Shown here in pieces: positions 25,009 through 36,700 of a stretch of DNA of 64,000 bases. Under the pieces are notes generated by a model that saw only the letters and a program-made list of their open reading frames with translations, searched no databases and was not told the origin of the DNA. The stretch comes from Rhizophagus clarus (lineage: Eukaryota; Glomeromycota; Glomeromycetes; Glomerales; Glomeraceae): the NCBI GenBank assembly GCA_015698045.1, contig BLAL01000172.1, forward strand, positions 248,001 through 312,000, given 5' to 3'. The position numbers and the translations under genes were made by a program. Position 1 is the stretch's first letter. Every line of letters begins with the position of its first letter.

Positions 25009-25167
25009 GTTGAAAGTTTGTCTAATAGTTCTAATAAGAGTTAAACCTTTTCCTATTTAGACGGTTATAAAGTATAATTTAACCGTTGTTTTTGTATGAA
25101 TATAGTGTTTAAAATTGACTTTTTCTTTTGCACAATATTTTGGCCTTGGGATCGGCAGGAAAAAGTT

Positions 25168-25185
25168 TATTGTGATATTACTATA
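25168..25185. repeat. LINE target-site duplication, right copy
   Basis: It is identical to 16427-16444. It marks the 5' junction of the minus-strand LINE; BTB coding sequence resumes directly after it. Confidence 0.95.
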
Positions 25186-26604
25186 GAAGTTGGTAACGAT
25201 CCTTACGTAAAGATCTTTCGTGCTCACATGGTTGTTTTACATTATCGTTCTCCTTATTTACAAAGAATTTTATCAACTAATAAAAAGAAGAATGATGGAA
25301 CCTTATTACATATAAAATTGCCAAATATTTCACCCAAAACTTTTTATAAAGTATTACCTTAAGATTGTTTGAAAAGATGATATTCATAATATTATTTTTT
25401 TTTTTTTTTTTGAATTTTTATCAATAATGTATATTTTATTATTTTTTAGGTATATTTATGGAGGAAAACTTTTTTTAAAAGAATTCGATACTTCGGATAT
25501 AATTAAACTTCTAGATTCTGCTAGTAAACTTTGTTTTCAATCAAATAGACTTGTATATATGTGACTAATTCTTGAAGACTAAGTAAATTGGTTGGAACAA
25601 AATTTTAATTTGATATATCAAACAAGCTTTGAGAATGATTCTTTCTTGGAACTTCAAAAATATTGTACTGATTTAATTTCCAAAAAGCCAGATAAGATAT
25701 TTAATTCTATAAATTTTTCTTCATTTCCTGAAAAACTTTTATTTACGATTATTCAAAGTGATAACCTTCAAATGAAGAAATTCAAATTTGGGAACATGTT
25801 ATTAAATGGGGCCTTGCTCAAAATCCTGAGCTTCCCTCTGACCTTACAAACTATTCTCAAGATGATTTCAATAAGCTAAAGAATACCTTACAACGATTTA
25901 TTCCATTAATTAAATTCTCCAATATAACTTCTAAAGAATTTATAGACAAAGTATTCCCTTATGAAAAAATATTTCCGGTAGATTTATATAAAAATTTTTT
26001 AAGGGTTTTTTTGAGTCTTTCCGATCCTAATATCAAACCAAGCAACAAATCGGAATATAGTATAGCTAAAGAAAGTAAAAATGAAATTGACTCTAAGATT
26101 ATAACTTATCAACATGCTGAATTAATTTCAAAATGGGTTGACAAATTAAATATCTCTGATAAGCTAATTTCTTTATATAAATTCAAGCTATTATTTCGCG
26201 CATCTCGTGACAGATATTCACGAGATGTATTTCATGTAGTTTGTGATAATCAACCTCGCACAGTAGCAATTGTAAAAGTGAAAGACAGTAATGAAATTCT
26301 TGGGGGATATAATCCACTTGAATGGAATTGTTATGAAAATTTTGTCACTACTGAAGATAGTTTTATATTTTCGTTTAGCAATGATAGAATTGATAACCAT
26401 ATTTTAAGTCGTGTAATAAAAGAACATCGTGCCACCTTCAATAGTTGTCAGTACGGTCCATCATTTGGTGTAAGTGATCTCGAGATATGGTCATTATATG
26501 GTGGCAATTGTTGTAAAAAAAGTTCTTATGAAAATCCAATTAGAGATACTGAAGGACAGTTTGTTGTAGAAGATTTTGAAGTATTTCAAATTCTTCGTGA
26601 ATGA
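25186..26604 (+). pseudogene. BTB-BACK-TLDc gene, 3' fragment right of LINE
   Basis: It continues the gene begun at 16361. 25186-25360 encodes the rest of the first BTB half (FRAHMVVLHYRSPYLQRILS). An AT-rich intron of about 90 bp ends at TTTTTTTAG (25450), although its donor is no longer clear. From 25451 come YIYGG..., then the BACK region (NWLEQNFNLIYQTSFENDSF, SDNLQM). A TLDc domain follows at 26090-26600 (HAELISKWVDKL, FHVVCDNQ..RTVAIVKV, EILGGYNPLEW, FIFSF, GPSFG.SDLEIW). Stops at 25562-25564 and 25579-25581 and a one-base frameshift near 25780 add to the LINE damage. TLDc proteins are linked to oxidative-stress resistance or V-ATPase regulation, and BTB to cullin-3 binding. Those roles are family knowledge only. 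Confidence 0.88.
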
Positions 26605-27139
26605 TATTTTATTCAAAATTTTTTGATTTTTCATTAGTTTTTGTTCTATTATTATATGATCTATTAGTTTTAACAAAATAAGTTTATTATAATGAAGCTA
26701 CAGTATCAGAGATTTTAAAAGATGTAGAAAAACAGTAAAAATAAATATTATTTAGTATAGGTGAAATGATTTTTTTTTTCAAAAAGCGAAGTAACTACGT
26801 CCTTTTCCAAATTCCAGAAGCAGAGAAAAATAATTTTTTATTACTTTACTGAAAATTTGATTTTTTACGTGCAAATCTCCGTAAAAGCAGTGATCTGGTG
26901 GGACAATCTGATAATGACCCACAGGATTTCTAATAACCCAAATCGTTCTGTCCAAGACAATTGTTCCATTAATAATTAAGTATAGTCTTTTATGATTTAA
27001 AATATAATCTTTTAACATGTTTATTAAATTGACAAGGCGTTTTATATACGCATATTATTTATGCGTCATAGAACAAATTAAACGTTTACAAATTTGGGTT
27101 GGCTTTCTTATTTCTTTCGTTAACGATAAAAATTAAAAA
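26605..27139. other. Intergenic, unrecognised 79-codon frame
   Basis: A minus-strand frame at 26779-27018 reads with a non-random composition (RTIWVIRNPVGHYQIVPPDH) but matches nothing recognisable. Otherwise this is AT-rich flank of the BTB-TLDc pseudogene. Confidence 0.3.
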
Positions 27140-27280
27140 ATGGATGACACAGTATAAGCTTTAATTAGAATCATCACAAAATTATTTTATATTATCGTTC
27201 TCCGATCCTTATTTGTAAAGGATTTTGTCAACTAATGTAAAGAAAAATGATGAAATTTTGTTGCATACTGAATATGTCTT
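27140..27280 (+). pseudogene. Short BTB-gene relic
   Basis: An ATGGATGACA start resembles that of the BTB-TLDc gene (ATGGATGATA at 16361). After a gap comes TTATATTATCGTTCTCC...AAGGATTTTGTCAACTAATG, which aligns with codons for LHYRSPYLQRILSTN of the neighbour at 25241-25290. The rest is deleted and stops interrupt it. It is probably a tandem copy of the adjacent gene that was truncated early. Confidence 0.65.
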
Positions 27281-27789
27281 TTGATCGTGTAAATTTTTTA
27301 ACCAAGGTTTCAGAAAATTGGAACATGATCGTATAATAGAAGGAAATTTTATTTTCAAAAAATATAATTACCCACTATATATTTGAAGGTAACATAAACA
27401 ATTAAATTTTATAATTTAAAAAGATTTTGAGCGCCTCACTTTCTATTTTCATAGCATGTACAAACCATTTAAGTATAGTTAATAGTACTTTAAGCGTTAG
27501 AAACAAAAGTCAATTTAATTTAGAGGTTTAAAAATGGTTAAAAATTAGAATTTCGATTAAAACTAAGCTTTTAAAAAATATATATTTCTTCTAGTCAAAC
27601 GGGTAAGTCATTAAGAAGTTCAATCTTCAGTTAATAAAATTCAAAGATTATTAATATCAATATCATATTGTCTATATTTAATGGAAAAATGGTTATAAAA
27701 ATAACACTTAGTATTTATAAAAACATAAACATAATATTTATCATTATTATAAGGTTGATTAAAATTCACATTAATATCTAGTTCAATTT
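27281..27789. other. Intergenic, nothing recognised
   Basis: The sequence is AT-rich, without a domain, an RNA gene or a bounded repeat that I can identify. Confidence 0.4.
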
Positions 27790-28690
27790 ATTGACCTAAA
27801 AAAAAAAGTATAAATATACAAATTGTATATATCCTTTATTTGTCGATTTAACATTATACCATTCAAATACTTTTTTTCATCTTTACTTACTCCTTTACCA
27901 CTCTCATAACTGTATGCCGAATGTTCTTGTGCTTCAAGGTTGTTCGATATCGCTAATTTAAAATTCTTTTCAAAATATATCTTTTCATCTTCATTGTATT
28001 GAATGAACATTTTTCAGATTTTAAAAACAAATCAAATGCTTTTTTTTCATCCTTTTGTGTTCCTATTCCATCCATATGACAAATAGCTAAGTTATGTTGA
28101 GCATCTAAATTTTTTCCTTCAGCCAAACTTGAAAATAATTCTAAAGCTTTTGCATCATTAGGTCTTGTACCTTTTCCATTTTATAACAGAGTACTAAATT
28201 AAATTTTGCTTCTAAATTACCATCAACTAATTTTAAGTGATTTAATAATTCATGTCGTTTGGAGTTAATATCTAAAATAATATCTTTATAATAAAATAAT
28301 GATCATTTTTATCTCTTAAAAACTAGATGGTAAATCATTATCATTTTTTTCAATTAAATGTAATTTATCAAAACAATCATTATTTAAATCTTTTTTTTTT
28401 TTTCATATTATTAATATTAATAGATGAATAATATAATTCAATAAATTTTTTCTTATCACGATTACAACCAATACCAATTTGATAAAAAAAATCCTATTAA
28501 GATTGTGAATCAAATAATCTTATTATCATGATTTTCATCAATTTAAGAATTTTTTTTTTTTGGGTTTATTAGTATTATTATCATTATTATTATTTTTAAT
28601 ATAATTAATTATCCGATCATTCGTGTTTTTTTCAAAATTATTGAAATCTTTTGTTCAATAATTTTTTAAAAAATTTTTCAACATTATCTT
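27790..28690 (-). pseudogene. Sel1-repeat gene relic, minus strand
   Basis: Read on the minus strand from about 28684, broken frames follow the Sel1 family in order: FEKNTNDRIINYI, then FYQIGIGCNRDKKKFIELYY near 28470, a KDIILD-like stretch near 28280, a SLxYGWNRNTKG repeat piece near 28070, and finally FKLAISNNLEAQEHSAYSYESGKGVSKDEKKYLNG at 27850-27970. Multiple stops, indels and loss of the later repeats show it is dead. It is the only copy in this orientation. A CACGTG-containing stretch (TTCACGTGATG) lies upstream near 28857. Confidence 0.8.
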
Positions 28691-29345
28691 TAATAATAGT
28701 ATTTGCTTTCGATTGTTAAAGGATAATGGGTTGAATTGATTGGTAAAAAAAAAAAATTGTTAAAGAAATAAATTTTTTTTTTTTCGATAATCACAACATA
28801 GGTAAAATACGTTACATTGTATTTGTTTTTGTGATACAAAATGAATAGATTATAATTCACGTGATGTACGTACACAGTTAACGTTATAATATTTATCCAA
28901 TTATAAAAAATCTTTTCAGTAGGAACTGTACATGTGCGAAGTTCTTTTATTATTCCAAAAACATAAATGCTCTCATAAAAAAAATTGCAAAGAGCTTATC
29001 GCGTTGAAATTAGTAGATTAACTTTTCAGAATCAATTTTTTACACCTCTTTCGAAGTTTCTCTCCAAGTAACGTTTATTCAATGTATTTATATATGATTA
29101 AACATTCTTTAATCAAATTATTATATCTATAACCATTTTACTGTTTGTTTTTATTTCTAAAAAAGAAAGAAAAAAAAGAATTATATTGTGACTAAGGTGG
29201 TATGTACATAAATTTATCACATAATACACCGGAATCTCAATTTAAACACAATTGCGACTAAGCATATAAGACATTGGATACTGGGTGATCAATAGTCCTA
29301 CGTATTTATTTTCATATGAATATAATTTAGAGAAACCAATGTCAT
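28691..29345. other. Intergenic with a decayed Sel1-type upstream copy
   Basis: From 29070 the plus strand (TTTATTCAATGTATTTATATATGATTA ... TATAACCATTTTACTG ... ATTTATCACATAATACACC) matches the block before the 12.7-kb Sel1 gene. No Sel1 coding sequence follows it. ATGTCATTTGAC at 29340 resembles a Sel1 start but stops after four codons. Confidence 0.45.
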
Positions 29346-29600
29346 TTGACTAAATTCACACAATCCTTCCACAATTCTGGAATGGAAGACGATCTCCATC
29401 AACAACATGTTCGAGAATTATTAAAACGTAACGTTCCGAAATTGACGAAAAATAATACCACTGTTCCACATAATCCATCGACTCTTTTACACACTTTTGC
29501 TGCTCATGTTCGACTTACTAAACGGGCTTCACAATTTCACCCTGGTTCTTCAAGTAAACGTATCAAGGTGCTAGATTTTAGGCGTTATTATTTATCTTAG
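29346..29600 (+). CDS. Small hypothetical protein (up to 84 aa)
   Basis: The frame is open for 84 codons. An internal ATG at 29382 (MEDDLHQQHVRELLKRNVPK) may be the real start, giving 72 residues. Composition is coding-like and less AT-rich than the surroundings: basic, His/Leu/Arg-rich, ending SSSKRIKVLDFRRYYLS. There is no signal peptide or membrane segment, and I recognise no family. It lies just after a decayed Sel1-type upstream block, so it could be transcribed from it, be part of a transposon, or be chance. Confidence 0.35.
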   Translation: MTKFTQSFHNSGMEDDLHQQHVRELLKRNVPKLTKNNTTVPHNPSTLLHTFAAHVRLTKRASQFHPGSSSKRIKVLDFRRYYLS

Positions 29601-31599
29601 TTAGATCAACGCATTACTTTTAGTTTTTATAATTAATTAGGTTCTTTTAGTTAATACTTGTATATAGTTTTTCTTTATACATTTAAATCATATTATATGT
29701 TTTATTTTGCTTTTTTCTTTATTTTTTTTTTGCTAGTAGGATATCTTGTTTGAACTTTTGTGGTATCCCGCGTACAACAGGCTAGTCAGTCATGTTAAGA
29801 ATCTGGGCGTTGTGGCTTCTTGTAAGTAGTTTTAATCTAGATTAGCTTTTTACTTTGACATTTTACTGTAATTGCAACTAGATAATGTCGTTATTTTTAA
29901 ATAAATAAATAAGGATCCTCCATGATTTAGTTTGTTTTGTTACAAATTGTCATGTAATTCTTATTACATTTTGATTTTGTTTCTAATTATGTGATCCACA
30001 GATATTTGAATTGTACAACGTATTACGATCTGGTTTAGCATTGCCTTAGTATAGGTTTTTTTATAGTTAAAGTAATTTGATCGGTAAATTCATAAAAAGC
30101 CTACCGGTGTTCACATATTTTATTTTAATTCAATACTAATGATTATTATATGTTATATGAATTTGAGAATCTTCTTTAGTTAGATTAAAGGTCCCAAAAG
30201 TCGATTTGTATGATGCAATCGAGTGCCCCAAAATAGTTTTTTTTTTGTGTTGAGTCCTCAACATTTGGTCATGATTTTTTTTTAAACATTTTTTTTTTTA
30301 TGTTCTTAACGGTTAACTTAGACTTTTTTCATATTTTTATCTTAATTTTTCTTTAAGATATTAATATTAATCTTGAAGTTATCCATGATTTTTCAATCGC
30401 ACGGAAAATATGTTTTGGTTTACTATAATAAGTCACAAAGAGATTTCTAAATCCATTGTTTTTATCTTATAATCATTTATGATTATTCTAGAGTAGGCAG
30501 TTAATGTTGCAATCGCTATGTTTGATCATTAAACTGAATTATGCAAAGCGATAAGCGACTGCTAGTATGTACTAAAATCTTTTTTACTGCTTACTTATTG
30601 CCAAAAAGTAAACAACGTTATTTCAATTTATATGAATCTATTAAAAAGGACGTATGGTTAGTTTCTTTAGGAGTTTTTTAAACAAAATAAGAAAAGAAAC
30701 TTTTACTGTTTATCTCTCTTGATTAATTACTTTCATTAGCGATTATTAAATGTAATTCAAACAATTTTAATATTCAAATTATTTATACGCGTAAAAACAG
30801 ATGAAGTAGTGAATTTTGGATTGCCGTTAAGGGTTATCTTTAGGGAATATCTAGATATATATCATTGTGTTTACAGCAACTGACTTTCAACCTCTACAGT
30901 GGCGAATTGTAAAAGTGCTAATTCCTCATTCTTTCTTAAATATATTAATATTGGTAAAATAAAATTTATGTATTCTTAAATATTAAAAATAAATCACTAT
31001 AACTGTAATGTTTATTGAAGTATTTTATTATTTGTATAACATGATAATATGATATAGTCGATTACCTACAATTTAGTTAGGTTATACATTTAACTCGAGG
31101 CAATTACAAATCGATACTAAAAAACAACACAATATGAGATTATTGATGGGTCAATTGGTCTGTTTTGGATCTTTAATAATCATAACTAAGGTTTTGTATT
31201 TAGTTATTGGATTTACATATAAGCTTTAGTATTAGTCGCTGTATTGTTATTTATATATGATGTTGTTACGGTGATGAATGTGCATATTATAGCTTTTATT
31301 TATAATACTGTTAAAATTAAATAAGTTTTACATCAATAACAAGGTAAATCACCATTACTGAACTTTACATTATATAAAATTTCTCTAGTATGTTAACAAC
31401 TAAAAAATATTTCTTTTTTTTTTTTTAACTCAAAGTATGAATAAACATGCTTAAAATTTTCATTCCATTGTCTCTCAAATCGCAATAATTTAAGAATATT
31501 TCATTGGTAATTTTAGCATGATTATGATCCAAAGTTTGATATAAAGTGTGATTTCAAACTTCTTAATACTTATTATAAGACAAATGATCTGCGAGTTTT
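29601..31599. other. Long AT-rich intergenic stretch
   Basis: No coding frame, RNA gene or bounded transposon is recognised. A slightly GC-richer patch at 29755-29830 (GTATCCCGCGTACAACAGGC...GGGCGTTGTGGC) and another at 30185-30235 (CCCAAAAGTCG...GAGTGCCCCAAAA) stand out but cannot be assigned. Confidence 0.4.
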
Positions 31600-32073
31600 T
31601 ATTGTTCATTCTTTATACAGTATTCTTTAATCTCTAAGAATTTGGTAACTTGATATTTATTGCCTCAACACTGTCTCAACTTATTGCTTCGCTAATTTCC
31701 AACATCGTTTGCACCTCAAAAATCAATGAAAAGATAAATTTTGTTGACGTTGTTTTTGAACCTTTACGTTACAATAACTGAAATTTTTTTTTTCTTCAAA
31801 AAATAATTTATATGGATAGTAAAAGATTTGCAATATCATAACACTTTCATCATTCAAAATTTCAAGTGAAATTATAATAATTTTAAACTTTATAGTTTAC
31901 TCTTAAATGATTTTTTTCTTAATATGTATTCATGTTGCAAAAAAATTTATTTACGATGTTCTAAATTATTAGTATATCATGTCGACAGGTCGAAATTCAT
32001 TTCAATTGTATATATAGTTCCTGATTACCTTTTTGTATTGTAATATTTATTCAATATTTCTACATATGATTAA

Positions 32074-32703
32074 GGGTAGAGGGATCGACATGGCTGATCA
32101 TATGGCTAAAAAAAAAAATCATTTTTTTTTTTACTTCGCTACAAGGAAAACTCACTCAATATTTTATGAAAAACTGTTTAAAAGTATTCTTTAGAAAGCT
32201 AGAGTTTCTGTCTTTCAAATAAACTTTAGTAAAGTATAATACAAATAAAGCTTATAATGAAATATTACACTATGAAGTCGTCATTAAGTTGCGAATCTCC
32301 TATGGTAAGTTGCGAATCACCTAGAGAACATATCTTCAAATTAACTTTAAACTTATGAAACCTTACAAGTTAATAGTATAATAAAAAAGAATATTTATGT
32401 CAAAAAATCATTGTGCATTTACTTATTCAAATAAAATTTTTTATTAATACCATTTTATTTTTTTATTATTAGTCATATTTGATTTTAAAAGTCTAAATAC
32501 ATTTAGAAAGACTAATAGCAAATGGTTAAACACTTTAATAAATAAATGAAGCGCATGTTTATACTCTTTTTAAATGTGTATTTAACAAAATTCATATGGT
32601 AGTTTGCGAGAAATCATAAATTTTGCTCGTTTTGGGTCACGTGATGATCTACATTTTTTAGTCTAAAATCATATATATGTTGTGGCGTAGATACACTCTA
32701 CCC
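32074..32703. mobile_element. TTAA-targeted non-autonomous element, 630 bp
   Basis: It is flanked by TTAA on both sides (32070-32073 and 32704-32707). Inverted ends are GGGTAGAGGGATCGAC and (reverse complement) GGGTAGAGTGTATCTAC. The paralogous segment at 49.63 kb has the empty site with a single TTAA (ATATGGTTAACCATCCC), matching ATATGATTAA...TTAATCATTCC here. TTAA duplications point to piggyBac- or Kolobok-like transposases. No transposase is encoded, and the direct repeats inside (AAGTTGCGAATC) are unexplained. Confidence 0.88.
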
Positions 32704-32936
32704 TTAATCATTCCTTGCAATTTACGAAGATTACGGTCATTTTATCTTTATTCTAAAAAAAAAAAACAATGAAAAAAAAAGAAAAAAATAGGGGTTACAT
32801 TATTAATTATTAAATAAATTGGCAATTAATCAATTTTTTTAGCAAGTTTCACTACAATTAACTGATTATATTCCGGTCTGTCAGATTATTTAAATAAGAA
32901 AAATTGTTACATGCATAATGGCTTTTATTTATTTAA

Positions 32937-33365
32937 TGTCATTATACAAGGTCAATAATAAACTAGTAAATAATATTTCATAGGATGATGAAAATTTTTT
33001 AAAGCATATTGTAAATAATTTTTATCTGAAAGTTATTAAAACGAACGATTTTAATGGTTTTTGAAAAATTTCACGTAAATATATAGAAGTAAACTTGAAA
33101 TTATAATAAAATCCTGAAATTTTATTTGATAACTTTAAGAATAAAACTGAAAATGATGAAATACTTCATTTTTTTAAAAAGGAGTAAATATAAATATATG
33201 AAAATTATTGGTTTATTATAATGATATTATTTATAAATTAAAACTTAAATATTAGTAGGATATGATATAATTTAGTAATTTTAATAAGGAAGTATAAATG
33301 ATTAATATTATTTAGCTATTTGTTATGTGGAGTGGGAATATAAAGGTGTAAAAAGAAAGTAATAT
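32937..33365 (+). pseudogene. Sel1-repeat gene relic, plus strand
   Basis: It starts ATGTCATTATACAAGGTCAA, reading MSLYKVNNKLVNNIS, then an in-frame TAG, DDENFLKHIVNNFYLKVIKTNDFNGF and another stop. Further on, KNKTENDEI..., a NYWFIIMILFIN-like block and YYLAICYVEWEYKG can be matched to the paralogues at 49964 and 56090 with many deletions. Only the N-terminal region and part of the first repeats remain. It is clearly non-functional. Confidence 0.85.
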
Positions 33366-33400
33366 TGTTATTCAGATGCAGAAATATGAGAACAAAAACT

Positions 33401-33739
33401 ATCATTTGTTGTTTACATATATTACTCATATATTTATTTTTTACTTTTTGTTAAATAAAAAAGGAAAAATGTAAAAATTCTAAGTAGACAAAACATAATA
33501 TACTTGATCTTAAGGTTTCATTTACTTTATTATTTACACCTAATCCCAGAATTTGAACACTCTTGCTACACTTTGGATAACAACTTTATATTTTATTGTT
33601 AAATTGTATATAATTGTAAAAGTAACTAATTTTATTACGTAAATATTTAATTACAAATTCCTAAAATAACAATTATATTTAAGAATATCAAATCAAATAT
33701 ATAAATTTAGTGTATTTGACATTTATTGTGAAAGTTAAT
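33401..33739. other. 3' flank of the minus-strand kinase array gene
   Basis: The sequence is AT-rich and holds the presumed 3' UTR of the gene ending at 33740. No other feature is seen. Confidence 0.4.
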
Positions 33740-36700
33740 TTAAATTTGAAGATCTAAACATTGAGATTCATAATCTTCATTATACTGTGAAATATCTTCT
33801 GTATAAGGATGAGATTCATAATCTTTATTATTTTGTGAAATAGCTTCTGCATAAGGATGAGATTCATAATCTTCATTATATTGTGAAATATCTTCTGTAT
33901 AAGGATGAGATTTATAATAATCTACATTATAATCTACATTACATTCTGAAAGACCTTCTGTAAAAGGATTAAGCAATCGAGATGTATAAATAGCTTGTGG
34001 ATGAGAAACTGCTTGGTTATTTTTAAAAGATAGAAGATTTGCTTTTCTATATTCTTCAGCTTCTTTGAATTGTATTCCAATATCATCTTCTAAAACAAAA
34101 TCGTCCAAAAATGAATTATAAAATGATGAAATCAATTCATCTAGTTCAGTAATATTTGGCCTAATAATTGGATTTGAGTTCCAACACTTCTTCATTAAAT
34201 TAATATAACATCTTGGTGCTTCTGGTTCATGTATATCAGGTCTTTTTCCACCACATATATCTAAAGCTAAAAGCTTATCATGTGCACAATTGTTAAAAGG
34301 TTGTTTTCCAGTGGCTACAAAATACATAATCATACCAAAACTATAGATATCTGCTGCTTTTGTATAAGGTTTTCCTCTTAATACTTCAGGAGCCACATAA
34401 GGCATAACTCCATAAATTTTTGTTTCATCTACATTACCAACTTCTCCACATAATCCCATATCCGAAATTGATAAATAGTCAATTAAATACTCTATACTAT
34501 TGAAAAACAATATATTTCCTGTATGAAAATCACGATGAACTATATTTTTTTCATGAATTTCTTTAAGACCATAAATAATATTAAGTAATGTGTATAATTT
34601 ATTTTGCCAATTAAAATACATATAATTTTCATTCATCCAATCATTGAAACTTCCATCTTTTGCATAATTAAGAACTAGAATATAATCTTCCGTTTCTGGA
34701 TTTTGAGATATTCCATATATATTAATGATCTTACTTTCCTTAATTATTGAGTAATTTTTAGCCTATTAAAATATATTGATTTAAATTAAATAAAATATAA
34801 AATTAAAAAAATTATAAATATTTTTTAAAGTAATTTCATACCTCTTTTAAAAATTTAATAGTAATATTTTGAGATTTATGCAAACATTTTAAGGCAATTA
34901 TTTTATTTGGTTTATTCCTTTCGTATATTTTTTTACCTGTTACATATTCTAATGGACCATCTTTCCATTTTGCTAAATATATAGTAGAAAAGCCACCTTC
35001 ACCTATTTTCTTAATGTTATTAAACTGACTATATGGTATCCATTCAAATATTATATCATTATAACCATTTATTTTCAACTGCATTTCTTGAATAACATTA
35101 TCAACACTTCCATTTTCACTTAATAAGATATAACTATTTTGAACCAAAATATAATCATTTGTATCTGGATTTTGAGATATTCCATATATACTAATGATCT
35201 TACTATCCTTAATTACTGAGTATTTTTTGACCTAAAAAAAAATAATGAAAATAAGTATATATTTTATTAATGATATTAAATTTACAGTAATTTATACCTC
35301 ATTTATTAAAGAATCTATAGGATCGCCTAAGTTATGCAAATATTTTAAAGCAACTTTTGTATTTGAACTTCTTATATATCCATCACTATAATCATACCTC
35401 AATAGGCCATCCTTCCATATTGCTGAATATACTGTTATGTAAGAACCACTTTTACTTATCTCTTCAATTTCAATAAACTGATTGTATGGTATCCATTCAA
35501 TTACTATACCATTTTCATTTATTTTTGATTGTATTTCTTGAATAAAATTATCAATCCTTTCATTTCCACTTGTTAAAGTATAATCATTTTGAACCAAAAT
35601 ATAATCATTTGTATCTGGATTTTGAGATATTCCATATAATACAAGAAGTGCATCCTGTTTTCTTGGATATTTTTTAGCCTAAAATAATGGTAAAAATTAA
35701 TATATATTTTTATTAAAATATAAATTTACATAAATTTATACCTCATTTATTACAAAATCTATAGAATCTTCTGAGTTATGCAAATGTTTTAAAATAATTT
35801 TTTTATTTGAACATCTTATATATCCATCACTGTAATTATGTTTCAATGGGCCATGTTTCCATATTGCTGAATATGTTATATAAGAATCACTTTTACTTAT
35901 CTCTTCAATTTCAATAAAATGATCATATGGTATCCATTCAATTACTATTTTTTCTTCAATTATTTCTAATTGCATTTCTTGAATAAAATTATCAATCCTT
36001 TCATTTCCACTTGTTAAGATATAATTATTTTGAACCAAAATATAATCATTTGTATCTGGATTTTGAGATATTCCATACAATACAAAAGGTGCATTCCAAT
36101 TTCTTGAATATTTTTTAGCCTAAAATAATAATGGAAATAAATATATATTTATTAAAAATACCTATATTTACATAAATTTATACCTCATTTATTAAGGAAT
36201 CTATAGGATCTTCTAAGTTATGCAAATATTTTAAAGTAACTTTTGTATTTGAACTTCTTATATATCCACCATTATAATAATAAGGATAATAATACTTCAA
36301 TAGGCCATCCTTCCATATTGCTGAATATACTGTTATATAAGAACTGCTTTTACTTATTTCTTCAATTTCAATAAACTGATTGTATGGTATCCATTCAAAT
36401 ACTGTATTATAATTTATTTTTAATTGCATTTCTTGAATGAAATTATCAATCCTTTCATTTCCACTTGTTGAGATATAATTATTTAGAATCAAAATATAAT
36501 CATTTGTATCCGGATTTTGAGATATTCCATACAATACAAAAGGTGCATCCCATTTTCTTGAATATTTTTTAGCCTAAAATAATAATGGAAATAAATATAT
36601 AATTATTAATTATTAAAAATACTAAATTTACATAAAAATTTATACCTCATTTATTAAAGAATCTATAGGATCTTCTAAGTTATGCAAATATTTTAAAGTA

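Larger units (their letters stand above)
16445..25167 (-). mobile_element. 8.7-kb LINE (non-LTR retrotransposon), near full length
   Basis: It is inserted into the BTB domain of a BTB-TLDc gene. The 3' end at 16445 is an A-rich tail on the minus strand (units like AAAAATAAAAATAAAAA), the 5' end is near 25167, and the perfect 18-bp duplication fits target-primed reverse transcription. Just before the right copy lies GGAAAAAGTT, resembling the GAAAAA before the left copy, so the 5' junction could be a few bases longer. It has two long frames in the usual order. ORF1 has an RRM-like region, a CCHC knuckle and a coiled coil. ORF2 has an apurinic-type endonuclease, reverse transcriptase and RNase H. 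No frameshifts were found; the only damage seen is in-frame stops. Confidence 0.95.
31600..33400 (+). repeat. Segmental duplicate of the Sel1 upstream-gene unit at 49.0-50.6 kb
   Basis: The flank, promoter and gene follow in the same order as 48960-50600. For example GAACCTTTACGTTACAATAA at 31758 aligns with GAACCTTTATGTTATAATAA at 49057. The stretch before TATTTATTCAATATTT, then the gene start, also align. The copy is diverged and carries a 630-bp insertion (32074-32703) absent from the other. Confidence 0.75.
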
